Source: Rhodobacterales bacterium 56_14_T64
GTDB lineage: Bacteria > Pseudomonadota > Alphaproteobacteria > Rhodobacterales > Rhodobacteraceae
Direction: 5' to 3'
DNA length: 64,000 bases
Assembly: GCA_002162795.1 (NCBI GenBank)
Contig: MAAY01000023.1
Coordinates: 41,269-105,268 of the forward strand
A program made the position numbers and the translations under genes. Positions 1 through 8,842 of the stretch are shown here, in pieces (position 1 is the stretch's first letter; each line of letters starts with the position of its first letter). A model generated the notes under the pieces. That model ran no database searches and was not told the DNA's origin. It saw only the letters and a program-made list of their open reading frames with translations.

Positions 1-74
1 ACGCTCATGGCGCCAGTGCGTTCCAGAGTTGCGCCTGTACGGATCAGGCGGATGATGTTGTGGGGGCCGCGCAT
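1..74 (-). CDS. ubiB: UbiB-like ubiquinone biosynthesis kinase, N-terminal fragment
   Basis: Only the first 24 codons are inside the window; the gene runs off the left edge. The visible N-terminus (MRGPHNIIRLIRTGATLERT...) matches the start typical of UbiB, an atypical protein-kinase-like ATPase that supports ubiquinone biosynthesis at the inner membrane. The ATG lies 3 bases after the ubiE stop on the same strand, the usual ubiE-ubiB operon arrangement, so co-transcription is likely. No catalytic motif is visible in this fragment, so the call rests on context and the N-terminal pattern. Confidence 0.75.
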   Translation of the reverse strand, partial: MRGPHNIIRLIRTGATLERTGAMS

Positions 75-77
75 AGG

Positions 78-830
78 TTAGATCTTCCAGCCAGAGTGCA
101 GGGCGGCAATGCCAAGACTTAAGTTGCGGTATTTGGCGTTTTCAAAACCTGCTTTGCGGACCATGTCCAAAAACGTCTCTTGATCGGGGAAGTTGCGGAT
201 CGATTCGACCAGATATTGGTAGCTGTCGTAATCATTGGCGATCAGCTTGCCCATGCGGGGGATGACGTTGAAGGAATACAGGTCATAGGCCTTTTGCATC
301 GCCGGGTTGGGCAGTTGGCTGAATTCCAGCACCATCAGGCGCCCGCCGGGCTTCAACACGCGATAAGCCTCGTCCAGGGCTTCTTGCGGGCGGGTGACGT
401 TCCGGATGCCGAAGGAAATAGTGTAGACGTCAAAGGTGTTGTCCTTGAACGGCAGCGCCATGGCGTCGCCGGTGACCCAATTCAGACTGTCAGCCATCTG
501 ATCGGCCTCGGCGCGGGTGCGTCCGGCTTCGAGCATCGGCGTGGTGATATCCAGGACTGTGGCATGGCCATGACCGGCCCGTTTAAGGAAGCGAAACGAG
601 ATATCGCCGGTGCCACCTGCCACATCCAGCAGTCGCTGGCCGGGGTGTGGCGCTAGCCAATCCATCATTGCGTCTTTCCACACCCGGTGGATGCCGACGC
701 TCATCACGTCGTTCATGATGTCGTACTTGGACGCCACCGAGTTGAAAACGCCCTGCACCCGACCAGCCTTTTCGGCCTCGGGGACGGTTTTGAACCCGAA
801 ATGGGTGGTGCCTTGGGATGTGTCTGACAT
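78..830 (-). CDS. ubiE: Ubiquinone/menaquinone C-methyltransferase UbiE
   Basis: Class I SAM-dependent methyltransferase of 250 residues, the normal UbiE length. It C-methylates the demethylated benzoquinol ring in ubiquinone synthesis (and demethylmenaquinol where menaquinone is made). Visible motifs are the N-terminal [17 protein letters not shown] segment, the SAM-binding motif [12 protein letters not shown] near residue 68, GDAMALPF, the family signature SFGIRNV near residue 140, and [14 protein letters not shown]. It is the first gene of a minus-strand unit with ubiB and is divergent from mutM (85 bp gap). Confidence 0.96.
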   Translation of the reverse strand: MSDTSQGTTHFGFKTVPEAEKAGRVQGVFNSVASKYDIMNDVMSVGIHRVWKDAMMDWLAPHPGQRLLDVAGGTGDISFRFLKRAGHGHATVLDITTPMLEAGRTRAEADQMADSLNWVTGDAMALPFKDNTFDVYTISFGIRNVTRPQEALDEAYRVLKPGGRLMVLEFSQLPNPAMQKAYDLYSFNVIPRMGKLIANDYDSYQYLVESIRNFPDQETFLDMVRKAGFENAKYRNLSLGIAALHSGWKI

Positions 831-915
831 AGGGCTGCCGTTTTTAAGATTTCGCCCCTGTTATAAGGTGCTGACACGAAGGTACAATGCGACGGTTTGG
901 ATTGGGAGCGATGTC

Positions 916-1767
916 ATGCCGGAATTACCCGAAGTAGAGACGGTGCGCCGTGGGCTTAGCCCGGCGATGGAGGGCGCAGTGATTACCCAAGCGCAGGTCA
1001 ACCGCCCGGATCTGCGCTGGCCGTTTCCCGAACGTATGGCCGAACGGCTGACCGGTGCCCGCGTTTTGGCGCTGCGCCGCCGCTCCAAATACCTGTTGGC
1101 GGATCTGGACAGTGGCGAGACCCTATTGGTTCATCTGGGCATGTCTGGACGGATGACGGTGTCAGGCGATCCTCTGGGGCAGTTCGTGCATGACCACCCA
1201 TCGGCGCAGAAACATGACCATGTGGTGTTTGACATGGATAACGGCGCTCGCGTGACCTTTAATGACCCGCGTCGGTTTGGCGCGATGGATCTGCTGGAGA
1301 CGGCAACGGCCGATCAGCACAAGCTTCTGTCAGTCTTGGGGCCCGAACCTTTGGGTAATGATTTTCACGAACAATACCTTGTTCAGGCCTTTAAGGGGCG
1401 AAATACACCGGTGAAATCAGCACTGTTGGATCAGGGAATCATCGCCGGCTTGGGCAATATCTACGTTTGCGAGGCATTGTTTCGATCTCAAGTATCGCCA
1501 CGTCGCAAAGCGGGAGAAATTTCTGCCCGGCGCGTGGCCTCTCTGGTTCCAGTGATCCGGCAGGTTCTGGCCGATGCAATTGACGCAGGCGGATCATCGC
1601 TGAAAGATTTCCGGCAAGCCGATGGGAATCTTGGATATTTTCAGCATAGCTTTGATGTTTACGGACGCGAAGGTGAGGCCTGCAAACGCGATGGATGTGA
1701 CGGTATAATAGAGCGAATCACTCAGTCTGGCCGCTCATCCTTCTATTGTGGCAAGTGCCAAAGATAG
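916..1767 (+). CDS. mutM: Formamidopyrimidine-DNA glycosylase (Fpg/MutM)
   Basis: Bifunctional glycosylase/AP lyase that removes 8-oxoguanine and formamidopyrimidines in base excision repair. The open frame extends far upstream, but the protein must begin at [13 protein letters not shown], because Pro2 is the catalytic nucleophile after Met removal and Glu3 is also catalytic. This gives 283 residues, a normal length. A helix-two-turn-helix region ([17 protein letters not shown]) and a C-terminal zinc finger (CKRDGCDG...FYCGKCQR) are present. It is divergent from ubiE. Confidence 0.97.
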   Translation: MPELPEVETVRRGLSPAMEGAVITQAQVNRPDLRWPFPERMAERLTGARVLALRRRSKYLLADLDSGETLLVHLGMSGRMTVSGDPLGQFVHDHPSAQKHDHVVFDMDNGARVTFNDPRRFGAMDLLETATADQHKLLSVLGPEPLGNDFHEQYLVQAFKGRNTPVKSALLDQGIIAGLGNIYVCEALFRSQVSPRRKAGEISARRVASLVPVIRQVLADAIDAGGSSLKDFRQADGNLGYFQHSFDVYGREGEACKRDGCDGIIERITQSGRSSFYCGKCQR

Positions 1768-1829
1768 CTTGAAAGAGATGCGTTGCGTGTTAAGAAATCG
1801 TTCCTAACGGAATAATGAAAGCTCAACAT

Positions 1830-2606
1830 ATGGCCTTTGAGACGATCATCGTCGAAGTGCAGGACCACGTTTCCCTTATCAAGCTGAACCGGCCTGACGC
1901 GTTGAACGCGCTCAACACCGAATTGCTGCAGGAATTGTGCACCGCGCTGGAAGAAGCAGACGCCAATGACAAGGTGCGCTGCATCGTGCTCACCGGATCC
2001 GAGAAGGCCTTTGCCGCGGGTGCTGACATCAAAGAGATGTCCGAGATGAGCTTTGTTGATGTGTTCACGTGCAACCTGTTTGCCGATGTCAACAATCGCA
2101 TAGCTGCAATTCGCAAGCCGATCATTGCAGCGGTCAGTGGCTATGCTCTGGGCGGTGGCTGCGAGATAGCAATGATGTGTGATTTCATCATTGCCGCTGA
2201 AACGGCCAAATTTGGCCAGCCTGAAATTAACCTTGGCGTCATTGCCGGAATGGGCGGCAGTCAGCGTCTGACTCGTTTCGTGGGTAAGTCCAAGTCTATG
2301 GACATGAACCTGACCGGACGTTTCATGGGCGCCGAAGAGGCCGAACGCGCTGGATTGGTGTCGCGGGTTGTTCCCGCCAAGAAACTGATCGAAGAGGCAA
2401 TGGGCGCGGCACAGAAGATTGCTGAGAAATCAATGCTGACAGCCGCCGCCGCCAAAGAGGTGGTGAATCGCAGCTACGAGCTGACCCTGAGCGAAGGCAT
2501 GTTGTTTGAACGCCGGGTGTTTCATTCGATGTTCGCTACCGAAGATCAAAAAGAAGGCATGGCCGCCTTCCTAGAGAAACGCGAAGCGCAGTTTCGCGAT
2601 AAATAA
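1830..2606 (+). CDS. Enoyl-CoA hydratase (crotonase family)
   Basis: Crotonase-fold protein of 258 residues that hydrates trans-2-enoyl-CoA in fatty-acid or amino-acid beta-oxidation. The oxyanion-hole segment [11 protein letters not shown], the [15 protein letters not shown] motif with the first catalytic Glu, and [16 protein letters not shown] with the second Glu are all present, so it should be active. The start MAFETI gives the family length; an in-frame ATG five codons earlier (1815) is possible and has a slightly better purine stretch. A terminator follows at 2633. The gene order mutM-enoyl-CoA hydratase-rpsT-dnaA suggests an origin-proximal neighbourhood. Confidence 0.93.
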   Translation: MAFETIIVEVQDHVSLIKLNRPDALNALNTELLQELCTALEEADANDKVRCIVLTGSEKAFAAGADIKEMSEMSFVDVFTCNLFADVNNRIAAIRKPIIAAVSGYALGGGCEIAMMCDFIIAAETAKFGQPEINLGVIAGMGGSQRLTRFVGKSKSMDMNLTGRFMGAEEAERAGLVSRVVPAKKLIEEAMGAAQKIAEKSMLTAAAAKEVVNRSYELTLSEGMLFERRVFHSMFATEDQKEGMAAFLEKREAQFRDK

Positions 2607-2632
2607 GACCAACCGGATATTTTGAGTGAAGA

Positions 2633-2654
2633 GCAGGCCCTTGGGTCTGCTTTT
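2633..2654 (+). terminator. Rho-independent terminator of the enoyl-CoA hydratase gene
   Basis: GCAGGCCC/GGGTCTGC stem (one G-T wobble) with a two-base TT spacer, so the real loop probably opens the top pair, followed by TTTT. It lies 27 bp after the stop codon. Confidence 0.7.
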
Positions 2655-2825
2655 CTGTTTCTGGAACCTGCCAAGACTCAGGCTTGCCAAAATAGCGAAA
2701 CCCGCGTAGGTGACGGCTCAATATGCGCGTGCAGCCCGCTTAGGCTAGAATCACACCGGTGGATCAATCCGGGTTGGCTGGCATTGCGCGTCAGAGATAC
2801 AAACCCGAGAGTAAGGTCCAATACC

Positions 2826-3089
2826 ATGGCAAATACACCACAAGCAAAAAAGCGCGCCCGTCAAAACGAGAAGCGCTTTGCGGTCAACAAAGCCCGTCGT
2901 TCGCGCATCCGTACCTTCCTGCGTACCGTAGAAGAAGCCATCGAATCCGGTGACAAAGAAGTAGCAGCCGCTGCTCTGCGCGCGGCTCAGCCCGAGTTGA
3001 TGCGTGGCGTTACCAAAGGCGTTTACCACAAGAACACCGCATCGCGTAAAGTTTCGCGTCTGGCTTCCCGCGTTAAATCGCTGGGGTGA
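2826..3089 (+). CDS. rpsT: 30S ribosomal protein S20
   Basis: Small basic protein of 87 residues beginning [17 protein letters not shown], the standard S20 start, which binds 16S rRNA early in 30S assembly. The sequence is Lys/Arg rich with the family's C-terminal [17 protein letters not shown] segment. The upstream frame is open but the family start is clear. A 170-base leader separates it from the preceding terminator; S20 is autoregulated translationally in some bacteria, but no such element can be shown here. A strong terminator follows. Confidence 0.98.
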   Translation: MANTPQAKKRARQNEKRFAVNKARRSRIRTFLRTVEEAIESGDKEVAAAALRAAQPELMRGVTKGVYHKNTASRKVSRLASRVKSLG

Positions 3090-3131
3090 TTCCCTTTTTA
3101 TAAGGTCTCAGGACCTAGGTTAACTTCACGT

Positions 3132-3166
3132 CAAGGGCGCTGCATTTTGCGGCGCCCTTGTTTTTT
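3132..3166 (+). terminator. Rho-independent terminator of rpsT
   Basis: Perfect 9-bp stem CAAGGGCGC (3132-3140) / GCGCCCTTG (3152-3160) with an 11-base loop and six Ts. It separates rpsT from the dnaA leader. Confidence 0.93.
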
Positions 3167-3651
3167 GGGTCACGCTTATTGACCCGTGCTGCAGGTGCGA
3201 GAGATTCTTTATCCACAATCACCGAGTCAACATCAGAGTTTCATTGATGGCTGACCCTCGTTGTTGCTACCAATGATACAGCGATTCATTCGCTGGGGGG
3301 ACTAGGCTGCTCGCGAAATTCCTGATGGGCATCGGGAATATTTTCGTGACTTAATGTTCAGGCGTGCATCGTGTTTTTGTTGTGTGGATTGAACGATACT
3401 GCTCCGGACGTGTCCGGGTAGCAGCCCTGTCGCATTGTGTGTGTAATGTTGACTAAATCCATGTCGCTACATGGGTGTTTTTTACGTTGCTTACGTCAGA
3501 ATAGCTGTTTCCCAAAAGGGGACGGTGTTGGTCAGTTTGTGCTGGCCAGCACGTGGTATAGTTATGTGTGACCCCCGGTGATTGATGCGGGAATTGAGGG
3601 CGAGTGCTGGGCCAGTTTTTGGCCACCAAATCGGGACGAATGAGGCGCGGG
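3167..3651 (+). promoter_or_regulatory. dnaA upstream region with DnaA box and GANTC sites
   Basis: This gap of about 485 bp holds no credible gene. A perfect consensus DnaA box TTATCCACA is at 3209-3217, and a degenerate one (reverse strand CAATCCACA) is at 3383-3391. Three GANTC sites lie close together at 3203-3207, 3224-3228 and 3283-3287; in alphaproteobacteria GANTC is the CcrM methylation site that times dnaA transcription. A perfect 14-bp palindrome GTGCTGGCCAGCAC is at 3539-3552. The region is most simply the dnaA promoter with autoregulation. One perfect box is too few to call it oriC. Confidence 0.6.
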
Positions 3652-5064
3652 ATGACACAAGATAAATGGAGCCAACTGAGGCAACGGTTGCTCAAGACGG
3701 TCGGTCAAAACAATTATACTACGTGGATCGAACCGCTGGAGTTTGATGTATTGGAGGGAGGCGTGGCTGTGTTTCACGTTCCGACCAATTTTATGGGGAA
3801 CTACGTCAGTCAAAACTTTGCAGATTTGATTCTGCATGAGTTCACCATCTCCGGTGAGCCGGTGCAGCGTTTGTCGTTCAAAGTGGCTGCCAATTCTCCG
3901 GTCCGCCCGGCGCGCGCTCCCGAGCGTGCAGAGGAGCCCTTTGTGGAATTGACGAACCGGAACGCCGAGCTGGAAAATGCAGGCCCGGCTGTCACCAATT
4001 CCACTCAGAGTACAATGGACTCGCTGCAAGCTGCGCCGCTTGATCCGCGGTTCACTTTTGACAGCTTTGTCGTTGGTAAGCCCAACGAGTTGGCCCACGC
4101 GGCTGCCCGCCGGGTTGCCGAAGGTGGTCCCGTCACCTTCAACCCGCTGGTGCTGTATGGTGGCGTTGGTCTGGGTAAAACTCACCTGATGCATGCCATC
4201 GCCTGGGAGCTGACCGCACGCAAGCCAGATCTGAATGTGCTGTATCTGTCGGCTGAGCAATTCATGTATCGTTTTGTTCAGGCCCTGCGTGAGCGGCGGA
4301 TGATGGACTTTAAACACCTGTTCCGTTCGGTTGACGTGTTGATGGTGGATGACGTCCAATTCATCGCCGGTAAGGGGTCAACTCAGGAGGAGTTCTTTCA
4401 CACCTTCAATGCGCTGGTAGACCAGAACAAACAGATCATCATTTCCGCCGACCGCGCGCCGGGAGAGATCAAGGATCTGGAGGACCGGGTGAAATCGCGT
4501 CTGCAATGTGGTTTGGTTGTTGATTTACACCCCACCGACTATGAGCTGCGTCTTGGCATCCTTCAGACCAAAGTAAAGCAATATGGCGCTACCTATCCCG
4601 GCCTTCAGATCGCTAACGGTGTGCTGGAATTCCTGGCCCATCGTATCTCGACCAACGTGCGGGTGCTTGAGGGCGCGCTGACCCGTCTGTTCGCCTTTGC
4701 CTCGCTGGTTGGGCGCGAGATTGATATGGATCTGACACAGGATTGTCTGGCTGATGTGCTGCGGGCCTCCGAGCGCAAGATCACGGTCGAGGAAATCCAG
4801 CGTAAGGTGTCCGACTATTACAACATCCGCATGTCCGACATCATTGGCCCCAAGCGCCTTCGCTCGTTCGCGCGGCCACGTCAGGTGGCGATGTATCTGT
4901 CCAAGCAGTTGACCAGCCGGTCCCTGCCGGAAATTGGCCGCCGTTTTGGCGGGCGTGACCACACCACAGTGATGCACGGTGTCAAACGGATCGAAGAGTT
5001 AAAGCAAACCGACGGCCAGATTGCTGAAGATGTCGAAATGCTGCGCCGCGCGCTGGAAGCATAA
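3652..5064 (+). CDS. dnaA: Chromosomal replication initiator DnaA
   Basis: AAA+ initiator of 470 residues from the start MTQDKWSQLRQRL. A GTG at 3604 and an ATG at 3640 are in-frame alternatives, but the chosen ATG has GAGG upstream and gives the family start. Domains in order: N-terminal DnaB/DiaA interaction domain (1-85), a variable linker, the AAA+ domain with Walker A GGVGLGKT (Lys176), Walker B VDD (Asp233-234) and the sensor/box VII region NVRVLEGAL, and the C-terminal DNA-binding domain with the signature GGRDHTTVMHGVKRIEEL. A terminator follows at 5084. Confidence 0.98.
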   Translation: MTQDKWSQLRQRLLKTVGQNNYTTWIEPLEFDVLEGGVAVFHVPTNFMGNYVSQNFADLILHEFTISGEPVQRLSFKVAANSPVRPARAPERAEEPFVELTNRNAELENAGPAVTNSTQSTMDSLQAAPLDPRFTFDSFVVGKPNELAHAAARRVAEGGPVTFNPLVLYGGVGLGKTHLMHAIAWELTARKPDLNVLYLSAEQFMYRFVQALRERRMMDFKHLFRSVDVLMVDDVQFIAGKGSTQEEFFHTFNALVDQNKQIIISADRAPGEIKDLEDRVKSRLQCGLVVDLHPTDYELRLGILQTKVKQYGATYPGLQIANGVLEFLAHRISTNVRVLEGALTRLFAFASLVGREIDMDLTQDCLADVLRASERKITVEEIQRKVSDYYNIRMSDIIGPKRLRSFARPRQVAMYLSKQLTSRSLPEIGRRFGGRDHTTVMHGVKRIEELKQTDGQIAEDVEMLRRALEA

Positions 5065-5083
5065 AGCAACTTATATGAAATGG

Positions 5084-5115
5084 CGGCCCCGGAGGGTATC
5101 CGGGGCCGTATTTTT
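5084..5115 (+). terminator. Rho-independent terminator of dnaA
   Basis: Perfect 9-bp stem CGGCCCCGG (5084-5092) / CCGGGGCCG (5100-5108), 7-base loop, then TATTTTT. It implies dnaN has its own promoter in 5116-5271. Confidence 0.93.
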
Positions 5116-5271
5116 GGGCCATATCGCAACGGTTTCCATGCAATGAGGCGGATGCGGCGCTGTGCCTCTTGACGGCCCGGCCCTTCCCCTGAACAAATTC
5201 ATGAAAAGCCTTGTGCCGCATGGGTAAAACGTTAGTTTGCCCTTCCTGGCCATTCGCAGAGGATTGAGGGA

Positions 5272-6390
5272 ATGAAGATCAGTATCGAACGTGGCGCCCT
5301 GCTAAAGGCAGTGTCCCAGGCCCAATCAGTTGTGGAACGCCGCAATACCATCCCCATTCTTGCGAATGTTCTGATCGAGGCCGAAGGTGATCAGGTGCAG
5401 TTCCGCGCCACCGATCTGGATATCGAAGTGGTCGACAAGGCGGTTGCGCAGGTCGAGCGGGCTGGTGCGACCACGGTGTCTGCCACCACTCTGCATGAGA
5501 TTGTCCGAAAATTGCCGGATGGCGCTCTGGTTTCCTTGTCTGCTGATGCTGCCACAGGGCGGCTGACGGTTGAGGCAGGGCGCTCAAATTTCTCATTGGC
5601 AACATTGCCGCGCGAAGATTTTCCGGTGATGGCCTCGTCTGAATATCAGTCGAATTTCTCTGCCAAGGCTGGCATGTTACGACGGCTGTTTGATAAATCG
5701 AAATTCGCCATTTCCACCGAAGAAACCCGCTATTATCTGAACGGCGTTTATATGCATGTTTCGGATGGTGACGGCGGTAAGGTACTGCGCTGTGTGGCGA
5801 CTGATGGTCACCGTCTGGCCCGGATCGACGCTGATTTGCCTGCCGACGCGCTCGACATGCCCGGTGTTATCGTGCCGCGTAAGACAGTGGGTGAGCTGCG
5901 TAAGTTGCTGGATGACGACGATATGGAAATCGCGGTTTCGGTCAGTGAGACCAAGGTGCGTTTTGCCACCCCGGATATCACGCTGACCTCGAAAGTGATT
6001 GACGGAACATTCCCCGATTACACTCGGGTCATTCCACAGGGCAACACCCGCCGTTTGGAAGTGGATGCCAAAGAATTCGCCCAAGCCGTAGACCGGGTCG
6101 CCACTGTGTCATCGGAACGCTCGCGCGCGGTCAAGCTGCAGCTGGATGAAGACCGGCTGATCTTGTCGGTCAACGCGCCCGACAGTGGCGCCGCTGAAGA
6201 AGAGCTGGCCGTGGCCTATAGCGATGAGCCGCTGGAAATTGGTTTTAACGCCAAATACCTGCTGGAAATTGCCAATCAGGTGGATCGCGAGAACGCGGTG
6301 TTTATGTTCAACTCCTCGGGTGATCCGACGTTGATGCGCGAAGGTAGTGACCAAAGCGCGGTTTACGTCGTGATGCCGATGCGGGTTTGA
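5272..6390 (+). CDS. dnaN: DNA polymerase III beta sliding clamp
   Basis: The 372-residue processivity clamp begins MKISIERGALLKAVSQAQSV and has the three-fold repeated clamp architecture. The C-terminus SAVYVVMPMRV matches the canonical clamp end that forms part of the partner-binding pocket. An AGAGGA ribosome-binding site precedes the ATG. It follows dnaA in the classic dnaA-dnaN-recF order; a dnaA terminator and 156 bp of leader suggest independent transcription. A hairpin plus the AAGAAGAA-type repeat separates it from recF. Confidence 0.98.
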   Translation: MKISIERGALLKAVSQAQSVVERRNTIPILANVLIEAEGDQVQFRATDLDIEVVDKAVAQVERAGATTVSATTLHEIVRKLPDGALVSLSADAATGRLTVEAGRSNFSLATLPREDFPVMASSEYQSNFSAKAGMLRRLFDKSKFAISTEETRYYLNGVYMHVSDGDGGKVLRCVATDGHRLARIDADLPADALDMPGVIVPRKTVGELRKLLDDDDMEIAVSVSETKVRFATPDITLTSKVIDGTFPDYTRVIPQGNTRRLEVDAKEFAQAVDRVATVSSERSRAVKLQLDEDRLILSVNAPDSGAAEEELAVAYSDEPLEIGFNAKYLLEIANQVDRENAVFMFNSSGDPTLMREGSDQSAVYVVMPMRV

Positions 6391-6437
6391 TCGCCTGACG
6401 GCGATGCCTCCGGCGGAGGTATTTTTAACAAGAAGAA
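6390..6437 (+). repeat. Dispersed CCTCCGGCGGAGG-TATTT-AAGAAGAA element, copy 1
   Basis: A variable hairpin ATCGCC-TGAC-GGCGAT (starting at the last base of dnaN) is followed by GCCTCCGGCGGAGG (6406-6419), TATTTTTAACAAGAAGAA. The same core recurs at 33405 and, degenerated, at 40341. Here it follows dnaN and probably serves as its terminator. Its last bases lie just before the recF ribosome-binding region. Confidence 0.75.
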
Positions 6438-6450
6438 ATGAGGCCGGGCG

Positions 6451-7548
6451 ATGTTGGCTCTGACCGCGTTGACCCTGTCGCATTTTCGCTCGCATAAGCG
6501 GGCGGAGTTGAAGTTGGATGGCCGCCCGGTGGCCATTCATGGCGCCAATGGCGCGGGCAAGACCAATATTCTGGAAGCGGTGTCATTGTTCTCGCCAGGG
6601 CGTGGCTTGCGCCGAGCAGGGGCCGCCGATATGGCACGACGGGCTGAGGCGCTGGGCTGGAAGCTGACCGGGCAATTGCAGGCTCCGAGCCAGATTTACG
6701 AGATCGATATTTGGTCCGAGGCAGGTGCGTCGCGGCAAGTGCGGATCGATGGCAAGGCCGCCAACCAGATTGCGCTGGGTAAAATCTGCCGGGTGGTCTG
6801 GTTGGTGCCTGCAATGGACCGGCTGTGGATCGAGGCGGCTGAGGGGCGGCGGCGGTTTCTAGACCGTATTGCGCTGAGTTTTGACCCCAACCATGCCGAA
6901 GCAACTCTGGCTTATGAAAAATCCATGCGCGAGCGCAATCGTCTACTGAAGGAGCAGGTGCGCGATCCGGCCTGGTATCGGGTGCTGGAAACGCAGATGG
7001 CGGTGGCGGGAAATCGGGTGCATCAGGCGCGGCTGCAAGCCTTAGAGCATTTGCAACAAGCACAGGCTGAGGCGGAAACCGCATTTCCGATTGCCGAATT
7101 GGAGTTGGTCCAGAGCGAAGGGACGATGCCGGGCAGCGAGGACGATTTGCGCGAGGCGCTGGCGGAAAGTCGGTTCCGTGACTTGGCTGCGGGCCGCAGC
7201 CTGGTCGGGCCGCACCGCAGCGATTTGATTGGCAGCTATGCGGCCAAGGGCGTGGCCGCCAAGGACTGTTCTACCGGCGAGCAAAAGGCCTTGCTTGTAT
7301 CGCTGATCCTGGCCAATGCCCGGGCGCTGGCGCAGATGGAAGGGGCGCCACCGATGTTGCTGCTGGACGAGGTGGCGGCGCATTTGGACGCCACGCGTTG
7401 CGCTGCTTTGTATGATGAAATCTGTGGTCTTGGTGCTCAGGCCTGGATGACCGGCACCGGGCCGGAGCTGTTTGCAGCCTTGGGAGACCGGGCTCAGATG
7501 TTGCGGGTGACCGAGGCCGACGGGTTGTCGCAAGTCCACCTGACGTGA
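6451..7548 (+). CDS. recF: DNA replication and repair protein RecF
   Basis: SMC-like ATPase of 365 residues that loads RecA at gaps. Walker A GANGAGKTN is near residue 32, the ABC signature STGEQKALLVSLI near residue 275, and Walker B MLLLDEVAAHLD near residue 305. A GAGG ribosome-binding site precedes the ATG. The stop overlaps the GTG of the downstream LysE gene by four bases, so the two are probably translated from one message. In many related genomes recF is followed directly by gyrB; here three genes intervene. Confidence 0.96.
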   Translation: MLALTALTLSHFRSHKRAELKLDGRPVAIHGANGAGKTNILEAVSLFSPGRGLRRAGAADMARRAEALGWKLTGQLQAPSQIYEIDIWSEAGASRQVRIDGKAANQIALGKICRVVWLVPAMDRLWIEAAEGRRRFLDRIALSFDPNHAEATLAYEKSMRERNRLLKEQVRDPAWYRVLETQMAVAGNRVHQARLQALEHLQQAQAEAETAFPIAELELVQSEGTMPGSEDDLREALAESRFRDLAAGRSLVGPHRSDLIGSYAAKGVAAKDCSTGEQKALLVSLILANARALAQMEGAPPMLLLDEVAAHLDATRCAALYDEICGLGAQAWMTGTGPELFAALGDRAQMLRVTEADGLSQVHLT

Positions 7549-8165
7549 GCATCTCAGTCTGGGATTTGGCGCTTTATGCTGGGGCGTTATTTGTGCTGTT
7601 CCTGACGCCGGGGCCGGTGTGGTTGGCGCTGATGGCGCGATCTGTGTCTGGTGGGTTTCATGCTGCCTGGCCGCTGGCGTTGGGGGTGGCTTGCGGTGAT
7701 ATTCTGTGGCCGCTGGTGGCGGTTGCGGGGATGTCCTGGCTGATTTCCGAGGTGTCCGGGATAATGACAGTGCTACGCTGGGCCGCCTGCCTGATGTTCC
7801 TAGTTATGGGCCTTTTGCTGATCCGTCATGCGGGGGACGGGGTGCAAGAGAACCGAGCGCTGACCCGACCTGGAGCCTGGGCTGGATTTCTGGCCGGGGT
7901 GGCAGTGATTCTGAGTAACCCTAAGGCGATCTTGTTCTACATGGGACTGTTGCCGGGATTCTTTGACCTGTCGCAATTGACCAGGTGGGATGTGGCGGCG
8001 ATTGTCACCCTGTCGTTCCTGGTGCCGCTGCTGGGAAATCTGGCACTGGCGGGATCCATCCATTATCTGCGCCAATACATCGCCTCGCCGAGGGTGTTGC
8101 GGCGAATCAACTATGTATCTGCAGGCTTGCTGATGTGCGTCGGACTGGCAATCCCGCTACTTTAA
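7545..8165 (+). CDS. LysE/RhtB family amino-acid exporter
   Basis: Hydrophobic protein of 206 residues with about six membrane segments and the family N-terminal pattern ALYAGALFVLFLTPGPVWLALMARS, typical of LysE/RhtB exporters that pump out amino acids or their derivatives. The internal motif LSNPKAILFYMGLLPGFFD is also characteristic. Translation probably starts at the GTG embedded in the recF stop (GTGA). It ends tail to tail with the TetR gene, the two stop codons overlapping by 4 bases. The substrate cannot be told from sequence. Confidence 0.88.
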   Translation: MSISVWDLALYAGALFVLFLTPGPVWLALMARSVSGGFHAAWPLALGVACGDILWPLVAVAGMSWLISEVSGIMTVLRWAACLMFLVMGLLLIRHAGDGVQENRALTRPGAWAGFLAGVAVILSNPKAILFYMGLLPGFFDLSQLTRWDVAAIVTLSFLVPLLGNLALAGSIHYLRQYIASPRVLRRINYVSAGLLMCVGLAIPLL

Positions 8166-8758
8166 ACTGCGGGTCGCAGCCAAACCTGCAGGAAAGGCTC
8201 CAGCGCCGTGGATGGTGTGTCGATGTTATCATGTTCCGTGCAGAACCACAGGGCCAGAACGTGGTTCAAAAAGGCCTGAATGCCCTCGGCCAGCATCTCT
8301 GAAGATGTGTCGTTGCGGACTATACCCACCTGTTGCATCTCGCTTAACCAGCTAGCGAATAGAGTGATCTGCCTGACAAATCCTGCGGTTATCACCTCGT
8401 CCACCTGTGCCCCGGTGGAGCCGGAGTAGCGCAACAGCACGTCAAAGATGACCCTGTCGGTGCCAATAAACGACAACAACGGTTCCAGGTGGTGTGTGAT
8501 TTCGTCGATCGAGTGAGGTACGCCTTTTGCTTCCATTTGATCAAGGTGACCCATCACCTGCGCGCCGATCAGCACCGCAAGCAACCCGTCTTTGTCCTTG
8601 AAATGGGAGAATAGCGTGCCCTTGGCAACACCGGTCTGTTCTACAACGTCTTCAACGCGCAGGGCCGAATAGCCCTGAGTGGTGACGATTTGTGTAGCGA
8701 CCTCGAGCAGTTTTGCGCGGGTTTGAAGCCGTCTTTGTTGTGGTGCGCGCGTCTTCAC
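8162..8758 (-). CDS. TetR-family transcriptional repressor
   Basis: One-component regulator of 198 residues. The N-terminal helix-turn-helix domain (about 10-57) shows the TetR pattern ALRVEDVVEQTGVAKGTLFSHFKDKDGLL; the C-terminal half is a ligand-binding/dimer domain of unknown specificity. It is divergent from a flavodoxin-fold quinone reductase. The 84-bp gap between the two starts holds two near-identical palindromes, so it very probably represses that gene and itself, with release by a quinone or electrophile. The inducer is inference. Confidence 0.92.
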   Translation of the reverse strand: MKTRAPQQRRLQTRAKLLEVATQIVTTQGYSALRVEDVVEQTGVAKGTLFSHFKDKDGLLAVLIGAQVMGHLDQMEAKGVPHSIDEITHHLEPLLSFIGTDRVIFDVLLRYSGSTGAQVDEVITAGFVRQITLFASWLSEMQQVGIVRNDTSSEMLAEGIQAFLNHVLALWFCTEHDNIDTPSTALEPFLQVWLRPAV

Positions 8759-8777
8759 GAGGATGTTACCTGTTTAT

Positions 8778-8795
8778 AATTGACCATGGTCAATT
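8778..8795. promoter_or_regulatory. TetR operator 1, perfect palindrome
   Basis: AATTGACCATGGTCAATT is an exact 18-bp palindrome 20 bp upstream of the tetR start and 48 bp upstream of the reductase start. The core TGACCATGGTCA recurs 30 bp away. Confidence 0.85.
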
Positions 8796-8805
8796 TACCT
8801 TCGTA

Positions 8806-8827
8806 TAAAATGACCATGGTCAATTTA
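8806..8827. promoter_or_regulatory. TetR operator 2, near-perfect palindrome
   Basis: The 12-bp core TGACCATGGTCA (8811-8822) is flanked by T/A arms, giving a 22-bp palindrome with one mismatched pair. Its centre is 30 bp, about three helical turns, from operator 1, a spacing that allows two dimers on the same DNA face. Confidence 0.82.
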
Positions 8828-8842
8828 GATTCGGAGCTCAAG

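Noticed and set aside
3604..3651. GTG or ATG starts extending dnaA upstream
   Set aside because: The start at 3652 gives the family N-terminus and has GAGG upstream; the extra residues have no likeness to DnaA.
3167..3651. Full oriC call
   Set aside because: Only one perfect DnaA box and no clear AT-rich unwinding element; whole-genome skew would be needed.
3562..4359. 265-codon frame antisense to dnaA
   Set aside because: It lies opposite clear DnaA coding motifs, has no family likeness and no independent start signal; a GC-rich shadow frame.
8780..8842. Upstream TTG start for the quinone reductase
   Set aside because: It lies inside operator 1; the repeated MTMVNL there is only the operator repeat read as codons. 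ATG 8843 has a ribosome-binding site.
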